DNA of 64,000 bases from Dendrophyllia cribrosa (GCA_024195265.1 JAJLRJ010000007.1:25545934-25609933); one strand, 5' to 3'. Counted from the first letter of the stretch, positions 32,401 through 41,346 are shown. Notes: a model not told the origin generated them from the sequence alone. Made by a program: numbers and translations.

Positions 32401-33054
32401 ATGTTCAAAGCCCTCCCCGCTTTTCACTCGTTAACGGGATGTGATTCTACAAGTGCCATGTCGAGAATAGGCAAGAAGAAAGCATGGAAGAGCATCTTCA
32501 AGAACAAAGTGCACCAGGAAAGTTTGGCTTGTGTTGGACAATCCCCCGATGCCGATGTGGAGACAGCAAAGAAAGCTGAAGCCTTCATCTGCGGTTTGTA
32601 CACTATTTCGAATAGGATCCCAACTACAGCTGACGAGGCTCGTTATCTTCTGTTTTGTCAAAAAGCACAGAGCAACCTGTTGTTACCTCCAACTTCAGAC
32701 AGTGTCCTGCAGCACATCAAAAGGGCAAACTACCAAGCATACGTGTGGAGAAAGGCGCTCGTGCCAAGACAAGATCTACCCTCCCCTGCAGGTCACGGCT
32801 GGTCGATAGAAGATGGTGTCATGTCCCCTCATTTAATGACGAAGCCACCAGCCCCGGCGAGTATCTTAGAGCTCACTAACTGCCAATGTTCTAGGTCTTC
32901 GTGCACGCAGAACTGCTCCTGCAGCAGCAATGGACTGGCATGCACTGAGGCGTGTAAGTGCATGGCTGCTGACAACTGTCATAATCCCAATAAGGGCAGT
33001 GGTTATGATTCAGATGATTACGATGAACCACCTGAGATGGACGTGGATGATTAG
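29418..33054 (+). pseudogene. Academ-like transposase, catalytic and PIN/XPG-like part
   Basis: Frame continuing from the break, open to 33,054 without a stop. Early conserved text is KHVGLAMSVRHMTGSKQLVS and FAADNNDLNEETLDG. A possible RNase H-like (DDE) region has VITFDLAIYIKAKQ and VIRLGGFHIALNFLAVLGK. Near 32,180-32,460 are Asp-rich motifs of a PIN/XPG-like nuclease: DSDHEEADTRMLLHAQ, QSPDTDVLLL and FHSLTGCDSTSA. The C-terminus is Cys-rich (CQCSRSSCTQNCSCSSNGLA, CKCMAADNC), CXC-like and probably DNA-binding, with an acidic tail. Only the upstream frameshift disables it. The superfamily call is inference; the domains are what I see. Confidence 0.75.
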
Positions 33055-33863
33055 AGACGATATTACGAAGCAAGAGAAAGTCATTCTATCGAAAGTGAAC
33101 AATTTCACCGAGAAACAGCTCAAACATTTATGTAACTTCAAACAATTTTTTCTCAATGATTTATATACTTTTAAGTATGATATTCCAGCCAGGTACTGTA
33201 CAAAATAAACAAAAGAACACACAGAATAGTCAAAAGTAACGCGTTTAGGGATGAAACGTTTTGATAAAACAACTTAATTGACAAAATGCATGCTCCTAAC
33301 GGCTTAAATTATGAAGCAATGACGGGAACTGCGAGAACCGGAAGTGGCGTACAACCGAAACAATCACATGATCAGTCACGTGATGTCGTTAATGATAGCA
33401 CTTTCTGTATTTTTATGGACTGAAAGTAATTAAACGTTTACATTTTGTGAGGTTTGTATACTTTTTTGTAAATTAGTTGTCAACTAGGAAGCTAATAACA
33501 GAAACTTCGAAAACCGGAAGTGACGTACAGGAATAATCACGTGATCACTCACATGATATCATATTCGCACAATCTAAATTGTTATGGACAAAAATAACTA
33601 AATGTTACATCTGCGAGGTTTCTGTGCGTTTTTGGCCCCCCCAAAAATGGCTACTTCAAAATTTGCATTCTGCCTCGTTTTCAAACTACATTTCCGGTAG
33701 CCTACAAAACCATACCTTTAACTCAAAACTGATACCACAATCCGACTCTACAACGTACCTAGTGTTAATCAGGAGGGTTCAATGTATCCGAATCCGTTAT
33801 CAAACCTTTACTGTGAGATGGGTTGAACGAGACGATTTTTTTCAGATCTTAGCTCCCCGACTA
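33055..33863. repeat. 3' region and right inverted repeat of the Academ-like element
   Basis: Two related ~160-bp segments lie in tandem at about 33,312-33,470 and 33,487-33,640. Each has CCGGAAGTG-CGTAC followed by a pair of CACGTGAT/CACATGAT words. The right inverted repeat is 33,654-33,863. The CACGTG-rich duplication is a candidate subterminal transposase-binding site. Confidence 0.65.
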
Positions 33864-34031
33864 TTTAGTCTCTTCTTGAGCTTTTACAATTGGTTTGAAT
33901 GTTTCTGATAACCCGACCTATATATCATGCTTTTCATGCTGATATGTCTTGATAGCATCTCGGACCCTATTCGTCAGATCACCAGCTTTGCTTTTCGATT
34001 TTGATAGCCTTTCGATTCGTGCAATATCCAT
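33864..34031 (-). pseudogene. conserved Polinton protein, N-terminal 56 codons
   Basis: The ATG at 34,031 starts MDIARIERLSKSKSKAGD and runs to KAQEETK at the Academ-like insertion, with an in-frame TAG at 33,918-33,920 (codon 38). It joins in frame with 26,885 and below once the insertion and one TTT are removed. It starts 95 bases from the divergent ATPase gene, so this short A+T-rich gap is probably a two-way promoter. Confidence 0.7.
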
Positions 34032-34125
34032 ATATACTAATATGTTATACAAAATCTTATCTAAACTTATCTAAACTTATCTTAACTTATCTCAACTTAT
34101 CTTTTTAATATAATATAATAGTATA
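34032..34125. promoter_or_regulatory. divergent promoter region of the Polinton
   Basis: Ninety-four A+T-rich bases between two outward-reading genes. It holds four near-copies of ATCTAAACTT/ATCTTAACTT (34,060-34,105) and a TAATATAATATAATAG stretch next to the ATPase ATG. Confidence 0.5.
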
Positions 34126-34767
34126 ATGGATATACCTAATTATGACTTCAATGAAGATGAAAATACAAATTTCAAACAGCTTTATAGTTATATGCCAAAA
34201 TCAAATTTCAGGATGCTTATTTGCGGGAATTCAGGCTCGGGTAAAACAAACCTCTTATATCACATGTTGATGAAGCCATTAGTTTACTATGACCAGATCT
34301 ATTTATATGGTAAAAATCTCGAACAAGAAAAATACGTACATATGATGGAAAAAATGAATGAAATCAGTCAACAGGTTGGTTATGATGTCCTAGTATGTAA
34401 AAACAATGATATCATACCAGTTAGTGATATACAAAATACAGACTTACAGAAAATTATAATATTCGACGATTTTATTTGTGATAAAAATCAAAAGCCACTC
34501 ATTGATTATTTCATTCAAGGGCGACATAAGAATTGCTCAGTTATCTACCTAAGCCAATCATTTTATAAAACTCCAAAAGATATTCGATTGAACTGTAGTC
34601 ATTTTGCAATCTATGATTTTCCAAGTAGTAGAGAAAGAAATTTGATATCACAAGAGCTTGGAGTCACCAAAGACCAATATCTTAAAGCCACAAAAAAACC
34701 ATTATCGTTCCTATATGTTGACAAGCCAATGAAATCAGTTAAAAGAAACTTTTTTGGAAATATCTAA
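34126..34767 (+). CDS. ATP: FtsK/HerA-type DNA packaging ATPase
   Basis: Pumps element DNA into the capsid. 213 residues from the ATG at 34,126. Walker A is GNSGSGKTN at residues 34-42; Walker B is IIIFDDF with Asp 114-115; a Gln sensor lies in VIYLSQSFYKTPKDIR, followed by RLNCSHFAIYDFPSSRE. This matches the A32-like ATPases of Polintons and relatives in size and motif order. The frame is intact. It is first of the rightward gene block, 14 bases before the fibre-like gene. Confidence 0.92.
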   Translation: MDIPNYDFNEDENTNFKQLYSYMPKSNFRMLICGNSGSGKTNLLYHMLMKPLVYYDQIYLYGKNLEQEKYVHMMEKMNEISQQVGYDVLVCKNNDIIPVSDIQNTDLQKIIIFDDFICDKNQKPLIDYFIQGRHKNCSVIYLSQSFYKTPKDIRLNCSHFAIYDFPSSRERNLISQELGVTKDQYLKATKKPLSFLYVDKPMKSVKRNFFGNI

Positions 34768-34781
34768 GTTAATAATATATA

Positions 34782-36936
34782 ATGGGTATTTTTAATGAAC
34801 AAGGTTCAGATTCAGATACTAGTAGAAATTCGGGAAGAGGAAAGCAGGGTCCTCCAGGAATCGGCTTTATTTTCGATAAAAACCAGAATTATGATATACA
34901 GGATAAAAGATTGACAAATGTTGCAGAAGGAGTTGACAATAACGATGTGATAACAAAACATCAGATTGACGTGCTTAAAACAAGTGTGGAAAACAAACTG
35001 ATTCAACTGAGGTCAGATTCTTTGCAGGTTGACGGATCCTCCCATATGACTGGAGATTTGGATCTGCGGGGACATAAATTAATTCTACCTGGAGAAATCG
35101 ATATGGACCGAAAATTAATCACGAACATGGACACTGATGTAAATCAAGATTTATCAGCAGTCAACATGATAACTCTCAAAAATCAAGTTAATAAAAAAGC
35201 TGAGATTTCTGAGGCATATATGAAAAATGAAAGAATAGTATTGAATGATCATTTAGATGCTAATTATCATGCATTATTGAACGTTCAAGCAGGTGGGGAT
35301 AATGATGCTTTCCCTTTTTATCATGGAAAGGTACATTTTATGAATTTTGATGGGTCACATTACGATGCAAAGGATAAGAAAATCATAAATTTACAATCAC
35401 CTACAAATAATAAAGATTCAACCACTAAAGAATATGTTGATACAAAAATAAATACTATTCCACATACTCAAAATATTACATCAAATATTGATTTGAAAGA
35501 ACTTTATAATGTTGTTAAGTCGAAGCCACAGACATACTTGGATTTAGCTGCAAGTTACAACAATCTTGTTTCATACAACGATGTTAAAAACATTTTTGTC
35601 AGTCGTAAAGAGATGTTGTCAATGGAGACTGGTTTGGATATGAATAATAATACAATTTTCAATATAAAAGATCCAACAGCAGTTGATCATGCTGTGAATA
35701 AAGGATATGTTGATACAAAAAATGGTGATAACAATATAAGAATAGATCAAAATGCGAATGCAATAAATCATTTTGAAACAATCAAACTTGATAAAAAAAT
35801 ATCCAGCGATCTCAATATGCAAAATTATAAGATTACTAATCTAGCAACACCTAAACCAAATGAGAATAACAATGCTGTTAATGTTTCATTCTTCAACACC
35901 GAACTCAATGATTCTAATACAAACTTGTACACACGAATAACGGATGATTATAAGAGTTATGTAAACAAGTCACATAAATACCTCTACAGCTAAAAAAGAT
36001 GTTTTTAGATACATGATGGAAGATGTTAATCAGAGCTCGTCGGAGAGTAATATTGTTGTTAATGGTATTATCGATTTTGTATCCAGTCCACACAAAATTA
36101 ACAAGAAAGCCTATGATATAACTCTTACGACAGACAAAAACGATGACTTCGCGTCAAGGATAGGTTTTAATGCACTAAATCTTCCTCAAGGTGAGTTCAC
36201 TTTGGTGATCGAGTTTTTCGTTCCAGATAAAGCTCACATTAGTTCGACATCTGTCAATGTTGTCTCATCAGTTATCAATATCGGACAGCAAACTACAAAG
36301 ATATTCAACACTGAAGGATATACAAAAAGCATTGTTCATTTACACAAGTGGCAGGTCTCTCCACCTGAATATATAATGATAGATCTTCATGGAAGTATAT
36401 CGAAAGGGAATACAAAGAAAGCACATCTAATCGTTTATGGTGTTCAAGGACATGTCTCGAGTGTCGATCCAGATGTATTTGATACTGTTTTTGTAATTGA
36501 AAATGGAAAAATGGTTATGGAGACCGATATTGATATGAATGGTAGAAAACTAATTGGTTTACCAAAACCGAAAAATAAATTCATATTTTCAGGAAATTAT
36601 ATGAAAAATAAGAACAGTAATGATATCATATTCAACGGTTCATCATTATTTATTGCACCAGTTAATTTGAAATTAGTGAAACTTTTGTTAATGATATTGG
36701 ACGATAAACCGCCTGAAGGATACAAACAAATGTTTATATTTATTCATAACACTTCGTTCGCTTCGCAGAATTGGGAAAAAACATCAAATAAAATTTTATA
36801 CACTGTCAATATATCAACATCAGTTATCAATTTCAGGGAAGATGCAGACGTACAAATCAAATTGATATCATTTGATGATGATATTACATTTGCACCTTAT
36901 AATTGCCATATCAGTGCACTTTTTGAAGAGTTTTAA
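34782..36936 (+). pseudogene. fibre-like protein with collagen-type and repeat segments, one frameshift
   Basis: The ATG at 34,782 follows TAATAATATATA directly. A short collagen-like run (GKQGPPGIGF) near residue 25 is followed by fibre-type repeats of the pattern DxxxxxITNLxxPxxNxDAxxKxYVD (for example NIKDPTAVDHAVNKGYVDTK and YKITNLATPKPNENNNAVN). The frame stops at 35,993, but a +1 shift near 35,975-35,990 continues through AKKDVFRYMMEDVNQ into a beta-rich C-terminal domain (INFREDADVQIKLISFDDDI) ending at 36,936. Similar trimeric fibres bind host cells in adenovirus-like virions; that role is inference. About 715 codons if whole. Confidence 0.7.
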
Positions 36937-37038
36937 TTTAATAACTAAAACAGGCATCGTCAATTTTAATCACATAGGAAAAACATACACCATATTTTTA
37001 TATATAAAAGCTACATTTAATATAATCAATAAATATAC

Positions 37039-37440
37039 ATGCCGAATTTGGAGCAAGCAATTAATTTTTGTAATAAATTTTTCACAACCCAAAAAAACCT
37101 ACATCCTAATACTAAAGATGAAATATTAAAATCGGCTTTCATATATCAATTTTTGTATGTAAACTATTTGAATGAGCCAATATCAATGAACCAAATATTA
37201 GAAAAACACCCTAACATTGGATTAATAGGACCAGGTTCTTGTACTCTAAATACTAAATACCAATTTTTAATTAAACATGCTATTTTCCATGATGCATTTG
37301 GAAGATTTTTTAATGACTATGAAAAAGGGCCTGGATACACATATTGCTGCCTTTCATTGCCGAAGAAAATAAAAAGATCTCCAATAATGGGTCAAATAAG
37401 TGGTGTATTATATTGTCTTCTTTCAAATCCTAAAATATAA
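37039..37440 (+). CDS. Polinton hypothetical protein
   Basis: 133 residues from the ATG at 37,039. It starts MPNLEQAINFCNKFFTTQKN and includes LIGPGSCTLNTKYQFLI and GRFFNDYEKGPGYTYCC. I do not recognise a family. It is intact and lies between the fibre-like gene and a membrane protein gene, reading in the same direction. Confidence 0.55.
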   Translation: MPNLEQAINFCNKFFTTQKNLHPNTKDEILKSAFIYQFLYVNYLNEPISMNQILEKHPNIGLIGPGSCTLNTKYQFLIKHAIFHDAFGRFFNDYEKGPGYTYCCLSLPKKIKRSPIMGQISGVLYCLLSNPKI

Positions 37441-37466
37441 TCTGTACTAATAATATATAGAATAGA

Positions 37467-37949
37467 ATGACTAAAACAGATATATTCAATTTCAATCATA
37501 TTGATAAAAACATCAAACAGGAAAAATTATCTGAAATTAAAGCATTGTATAAATTTTATCATAAACGCTTTTGGTGTTATAAGAAGGCTTTCAAATATTT
37601 TAAGAGAATAAATTTAGCTATTAATTTAACATCAACAGGATTGATTGGAATCGGGTCAGTAGCTGGTTCAATAACATTAAATCCTATTATTTTAGGAGTA
37701 ATTAGTGGTAGTGGTTTAATGCTTAAAACATTCAACGAAATTAAGAAGTATAAAAAGAAAATAGAAATGTCTAAATTTGCATACACAACATATGAAAAAG
37801 TATTAGTTGATTTACGGTCTTGTTTAAGAGGAAATCAATTTAACCATACCGCATTTATAAATGAAATGAGGCTGATTGATGAAATAATCATCGATCTTTG
37901 TCCTCTTGCTGATAAATTCGAGAAACAGTATGATAAAAAATTCAAGTAA
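37467..37949 (+). CDS. Polinton protein with two predicted membrane segments
   Basis: 160 residues from the ATG at 37,467; TAATAATATATAG lies 8-19 bases upstream. The charged N-terminal helix (IKQEKLSEIKALYKFYHKRF) precedes two adjacent hydrophobic stretches (LTSTGLIGIGSVAGSITL and ILGVISGSGLMLKTF) that could form a membrane hairpin, then a helical C-terminus (LIDEIIIDLCPLADKFEK). It could be a membrane-penetration or envelope-interacting virion protein. No family recognised. Confidence 0.55.
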   Translation: MTKTDIFNFNHIDKNIKQEKLSEIKALYKFYHKRFWCYKKAFKYFKRINLAINLTSTGLIGIGSVAGSITLNPIILGVISGSGLMLKTFNEIKKYKKKIEMSKFAYTTYEKVLVDLRSCLRGNQFNHTAFINEMRLIDEIIIDLCPLADKFEKQYDKKFK

Positions 37950-38046
37950 ACCTTAAAAGTAAATTTTATTTTATAATTCATTCAAAGGGAAAAACCCTTC
38001 ACATGACGTATGACTTCCTGTTTTTCTGAGAATGCCACGCAACAGG

Positions 38047-38611
38047 TCACCTTTTAATAATTTTGTTAATATCATTCTTTATTAATTTATAAACTTGTTT
38101 CCACCATTGTTCATAAAATTTTAATGTCTTCTTTGATTTTGAAAGTGGTATAAATTCATATTCCATTCCCAAAATTTTGAATATCCGCATCAAAACATAT
38201 TTAATACTAATCATCCGTTTACGGTTCTTATTAACTTCTGGTAACACGTTGTTTATTAATGCAAATATCTTATATATTTTGTCACGGTCTTGAAAACTCA
38301 ATTGAATTTCTTTATTATATTTATTTATGGTATTTTCGATATGATATTTTCTTACATACACACTCTTCCTCCTTATTCTATACATATTCTCATGAAAAGT
38401 CAACATATGAACTAACTAAATCATAACCATAAACGGTACCACAACTTAGACAAACATTCATTCCATTGTCATTAAACATATCTTTTTTATCACAACATGA
38501 TTCAACAACTTCTGTATTTCTACCAACATCTGCTAATCGTTGGTCACAAAAGGGACAGGTCAACTCTCCCATATTCTCAAATTCATCATGAATTTCCAAA
38601 TTACAATTCAT
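38047..38611 (-). pseudogene. zinc-ribbon late transcription factor, VLTF3-like (candidate), frameshifted
   Basis: The ATG at 38,611 starts a 73-residue frame with Cys pairs (LTCPFCDQRL; then CC, and CLSCGTVYGYDL). A one-base shift near 38,395 joins it to a second frame: ENMYRIRRKSVYVRKYHIEN, then RKRMISIKYVLMRIFKILGM and SKSKKTLKFYEQWWKQVYKL, ending at 38,047. The zinc ribbon plus RKSxYxRKYHIEN layout recalls the VLTF3-type late transcription factors of nucleocytoplasmic viruses. It is the only leftward gene in the right block. Family assignment is a moderate-confidence inference. Confidence 0.5.
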
Positions 38612-38762
38612 TCTATACTATTATATGAGATTATATTTTTTAAAACAATAGCTATAAGCGGTGCGTGTCTAAATTCCCAGAAAACAAAAATAGCGAACAT
38701 GTTTTAATAACAGGAAATGAGTCATCATTAATAGCTATTGTTTCAGATCACAAGATAGTCGT
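38612..38762. promoter_or_regulatory. divergent region with the 75-bp Polinton repeat
   Basis: Holds the start of the second copy (38,709-38,783) of the 75-bp repeat found at 15,496-15,570. It lies between the leftward zinc-ribbon gene, preceded by TATAATAGTATAG, and the rightward gene at 38,763. Confidence 0.5.
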
Positions 38763-39452
38763 ATGATTTTTTCAACCAATCAGAAGGTGGATGTTGCATC
38801 ATTCAGTTATGTATGTTTGGTGAAAGATGAAATAATCTTCACACGAGTAGCAAATTCCAGGTATATGATGAACAAGAAGAGATTCACACAATTCACCCAT
38901 CATCTTGAAGGGTTTACCCAAAGGATTGTCACACAATTTCCACACACATTGGAGTTCATCGAGGCAGAAAAAAGGCAAATGATCGATAAATTTCCTGAGC
39001 TTGGGCTGCCTGAAACATCTTCTTCAACAAGAACGGGATTTGAAAAGGTTAAACATACACTGGATGTATCAGTTAATAATGAAAGAAAGAAATGTTATCA
39101 TCAGATGGAGGTGAAACGAGGAATTCCAGAGGATTGTGTTGAATCACTGAATCTGTTAACAAGAGCTATTGGAAATGCACATAAGGACATACTTTATTAC
39201 TCCACTATACCAGGAGAACTGATATCAACATTAAAGGAATTGTGTACACCAGAGGCGTTTAGACTGCTTTTACGTAATAACATCAACCTATCGAAAACAC
39301 ATGCTAATTTTTTAGTGAGATTTTACAAGCTAACCATGAAATATCCACGACTTCTTAAGTGTGAATTACCACAAAGTTTTTTTTGTAAGAACATAAACAC
39401 TGTTGAGGAAGTTTGTGAGAAGGAGTCAGATGTTTGGTGTAATATGTTTTGA
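38763..39452 (+). CDS. Polinton hypothetical protein
   Basis: The ATG at 38,763 lies within the 75-bp repeat; another ATG occurs 34 codons later. The 229-residue product includes RFTQFTHHLEGFTQRIVTQF, NNERKKCYHQMEVKRGIPED and a helical C-terminus (LLLRNNINLSKTHANFLVRF). No domain recognised. It is intact, the last gene before the right end, and probably shares an upstream signal with the small gene at 15,665. Confidence 0.5.
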   Translation: MIFSTNQKVDVASFSYVCLVKDEIIFTRVANSRYMMNKKRFTQFTHHLEGFTQRIVTQFPHTLEFIEAEKRQMIDKFPELGLPETSSSTRTGFEKVKHTLDVSVNNERKKCYHQMEVKRGIPEDCVESLNLLTRAIGNAHKDILYYSTIPGELISTLKELCTPEAFRLLLRNNINLSKTHANFLVRFYKLTMKYPRLLKCELPQSFFCKNINTVEEVCEKESDVWCNMF

Positions 39453-39876
39453 ACTGACCGTTGCTTATGTATTAGAATTTATCTTAGTCGTGACATGCAA
39501 CTGCTTAAGTTGCTTAGTTCACTGAGAGGATTCCACGTCATAAACTTTTCTGAGAATCAAAAGACTTCCTGTGTTTCCGAGAATTGTGTCACGCAAAGGA
39601 TTCTATTATGTGAAATCACGCAATGGAATAAACGCACCATTTGTTTTAATTAACATATAGATTTCCAAAAACCTGAAACTAAAAACTGATTATTTTTTCT
39701 TTTAAGAATCCTTTACAAAGAATCAAATAATGAAAATTATTTGATGAAATCATATTTATTATTTGGATACGATTGCAAAAATATAATGGAAAACATATAG
39801 TTTTCCAAAAAAAAAAATCATAAACCAGAAACAATAAATTAGAAACCAGTAAATATAAACCAAAAACTTATCATTT
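39453..39876. other. Polinton right subterminal non-coding region
   Basis: No gene. It contains one copy (39,565-39,596) of the motif CTTCCTGTGTTTCCGAGAA...CACGCAA, also at 38,014-38,042 and inverted at 15,431-15,459. It then becomes very A-rich, with repeated AACCA/AAACCAG words, up to the inverted repeat. Confidence 0.6.
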
Positions 39877-39912
39877 TGCTCTGGTACCCCCATATACTAT
39901 ACTACTCCCACA
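39877..39912 (-). repeat. Polinton right terminal inverted repeat and target duplication
   Basis: Complement of AGTAGTATAGTATATGGGGG ending at 39,906, followed by CCCACA (39,907-39,912), the second copy of the target site. Confidence 0.9.
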
Positions 39913-40862
39913 CTCCCAATATCGAAGCTTTGGACTTACTGGGACGTCGCTTAATCTACTCCGCTTACGCAGACTTGAGTCAGAAGAATTTCAACTCCCA
40001 TATCAAGAGTTTTTTGACTTTTTGCGCCTCGGTTTCTTCTGTTCCTTTTCCAGTTACAGTTTCCTTGATAACCCGATATGTTGCTTATCTCGTGTCACTC
40101 GGCCGCACTTACGTTACTATTTTGAACCATCTTAGCAGCATTAAACATATGCATAGGCTTCCGGGGTACGATTTGACATGGGATAGCGACCATCAGTATA
40201 AGTTATTATTGCGGGGCGCAAAACGACATTTAGGCATAGCAGTCGTGCGAAAGGCGCCCATTACGCCTCGCCTGTTACGTAATATCGCGCATCTTTTTGA
40301 CTTAACAAATCCCCTTCAAGCTGCCATGTGGGCTTTGTTCTTAGTTGCTTTTTATTCATTTCTACGTAAATCTAATCTAGTAGTAGATCATGCTTCACAA
40401 TCGTCGCCCAAGGTTATCTTGCGTTCTGACCTTCGTTTCGATGCTTCTTTTGCTTATGTCACCATTAGGGCATCTAAGACCATTCAGTTTCATGAACGCA
40501 CATTTTCCTTGCCATTACCAATCATTCCAGGCAATTTATTATGTCCTGTTGCAGCACTCCAAAATCCTTTGCGTATTAATGTCCCACACGACGCACCGCT
40601 TTTTTCTGTGCGGTCGGCTACTTCTTTTCGCCCCATTACTTATAACCATTTTAGCTCATTTCTTACTAAAGTTACACACACTGTTGGTTTAGACTCTACT
40701 AAGTATTCGCCGCATAGTTTCAGACGAAGCGGTGCCACCTTCGCCTTTGAATCTCAAGTGCCATCTGAACTTATCAAGGCACAAGGCGATTGGCGCAGTG
40801 ACTGTTATTTAATTTACTTAGAAATGACTGCCACTGCTATCGCCAATACAGTAGGTACTTAA
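39907..40862 (+). CDS. tyrosine recombinase of the split-repeat element, 5' end cut by the Polinton
   Basis: The frame is open from inside the Polinton end but its native part starts at the target site (HTPNIEALDLLGRRLIYSAY). Core-binding helices follow (VTVSLITRYVAYLVSLGRTY). The catalytic residues are visible: Arg in FYSFLRKSNLVV, His-x-x-Arg in YSPHSFRRSGATF, and GDWRSDCYLIYL with the nucleophilic Tyr. It would integrate the DIRS/Ngaro-type cDNA circle. The catalytic domain is open, but the upstream start and pol linkage are separated by the 24.8-kb insertion. Confidence 0.8.
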
Positions 40863-40975
40863 GATACCCCCATTAGTTCAGTATCTAACCTGTCATTACC
40901 TATTTATCCATTTTTTTCTTCTTTTTCTTCTTATTGTCAAATCTTTCACATCCTCCATTGTTTGGGTTTTTCGGC

Positions 40976-41085
40976 CCTTTTTTTAGTTTATTGACGCCTC
41001 GTACGATTTGTTCATTAGTCGCTCGCTAGTCAATAAACTGTGTTCCCAAACCATGGAGCCTGTGTTTGATATTATCTTAGTGATT
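40976..41085 (+). repeat. split direct repeat B1
   Basis: CC-T(7)-AGTTTATTGACGCCTCGTAC through GTTCCCAAACCATGGAGCC to TTAGTGATT. About 97% like B2. A2 follows with no gap. Confidence 0.9.
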
Positions 41086-41215
41086 GTACAATGATTACTC
41101 TAGTTGGGTGATGGTTGGTAATTACCATATAGTAAACATTTACCGAGCCACGCTGACTTCTCGGATTTCAGATCACTCCATCTGTCAGCTAGGTTACTCG
41201 CTAGTTTTCTTCTTA
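41086..41215 (+). repeat. split direct repeat A2
   Basis: Starts GTACAATGATTAC like A1 and carries the same CATTTACCGAGCCACGCTGA and TCACTCCATCTGTCAGCTAG stretches. Confidence 0.9.
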
Positions 41216-41235
41216 CCCACCCACTCCACCCGTAG

Positions 41236-41346
41236 CCTTTTTTTTAGTTTATTGACGCCTCGTACGATTTGTTCATTTCTCGCTCGCTAGTCAATAAACT
41301 GTGTTCCCAAACCATGGAGCCTGTGTTTGATATTATCTTAGTGATT
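41236..41346 (+). repeat. split direct repeat B2, right end of the element
   Basis: Copy of B1 ending TTAGTGATT at 41,346. The older transposase frame resumes at 41,347. Confidence 0.9.

Larger units (their letters stand above)
26886..33863 (+). mobile_element. Academ-like DNA transposon with long inverted repeats
   Basis: Both ends read inward as TAGTCGGGGAGCT, and the repeats extend, imperfectly, for about 210 bp (26,886-27,105 and 33,654-33,863). They share for example GTTGTAGAGTCGGATTGTGG and GGTTTTGTAGGCTACCGG. TTT flanks each end (26,883-26,885 and 33,864-33,866). Removing the element plus one TTT restores the Polinton reading frame, supporting a 3-bp target duplication. The interior has one long gene, now in two frames, with zinc-binding modules, an RNase H-like segment and a PIN/XPG-like nuclease signature. 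I assign it to the Academ (AcademX) type from this architecture and the short duplication; the class is inference. Confidence 0.8.
15148..39906. mobile_element. Polinton/Maverick element
   Basis: Both ends read inward as AGTAGTATAGTA followed two bases later by GGGGGTACCA: left at 15,148-15,178, right as the complement ending at 39,906. CCCACA flanks both sides (15,142-15,147 and 39,907-39,912), the 6-bp target duplication known for Polintons. The element spans 24,759 bp, of which 6,978 bp is a later Academ-like insertion, leaving about 17.8 kb, a normal Polinton length. It carries pPolB, chromodomain integrase, adenoviral-type protease, packaging ATPase and jelly-roll capsid genes. Most genes left of about 34.0 kb read leftward and most to the right read rightward. 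Beyond ~30 bp the inverted repeats are poorly conserved. Confidence 0.95.
13207..41346 (+). mobile_element. DIRS/Ngaro-type element with split direct repeats, host to a Polinton
   Basis: The ends follow the A1-body-B1-A2-B2 pattern of split direct repeats typical of Ngaro/PAT-type tyrosine-recombinase retroelements. A1 is 13,207-13,316; B1 40,976-41,085; A2 41,086-41,215; B2 41,236-41,346. The body encodes a zinc-knuckle gag, a residual RT/RNase H and a tyrosine recombinase (39,907-40,862), all on the plus strand. Without the 24.8-kb Polinton the element is about 3.4 kb, short because most of the RT is deleted. There is no target duplication, as expected for tyrosine-recombinase integration. 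Confidence 0.85.

Noticed and set aside
15496..38783. The 75-bp repeats as long terminal repeats of an LTR element
   Set aside because: They lie inside the Polinton, well within its inverted repeats and target duplication, and no LTR-retrotransposon genes lie between.
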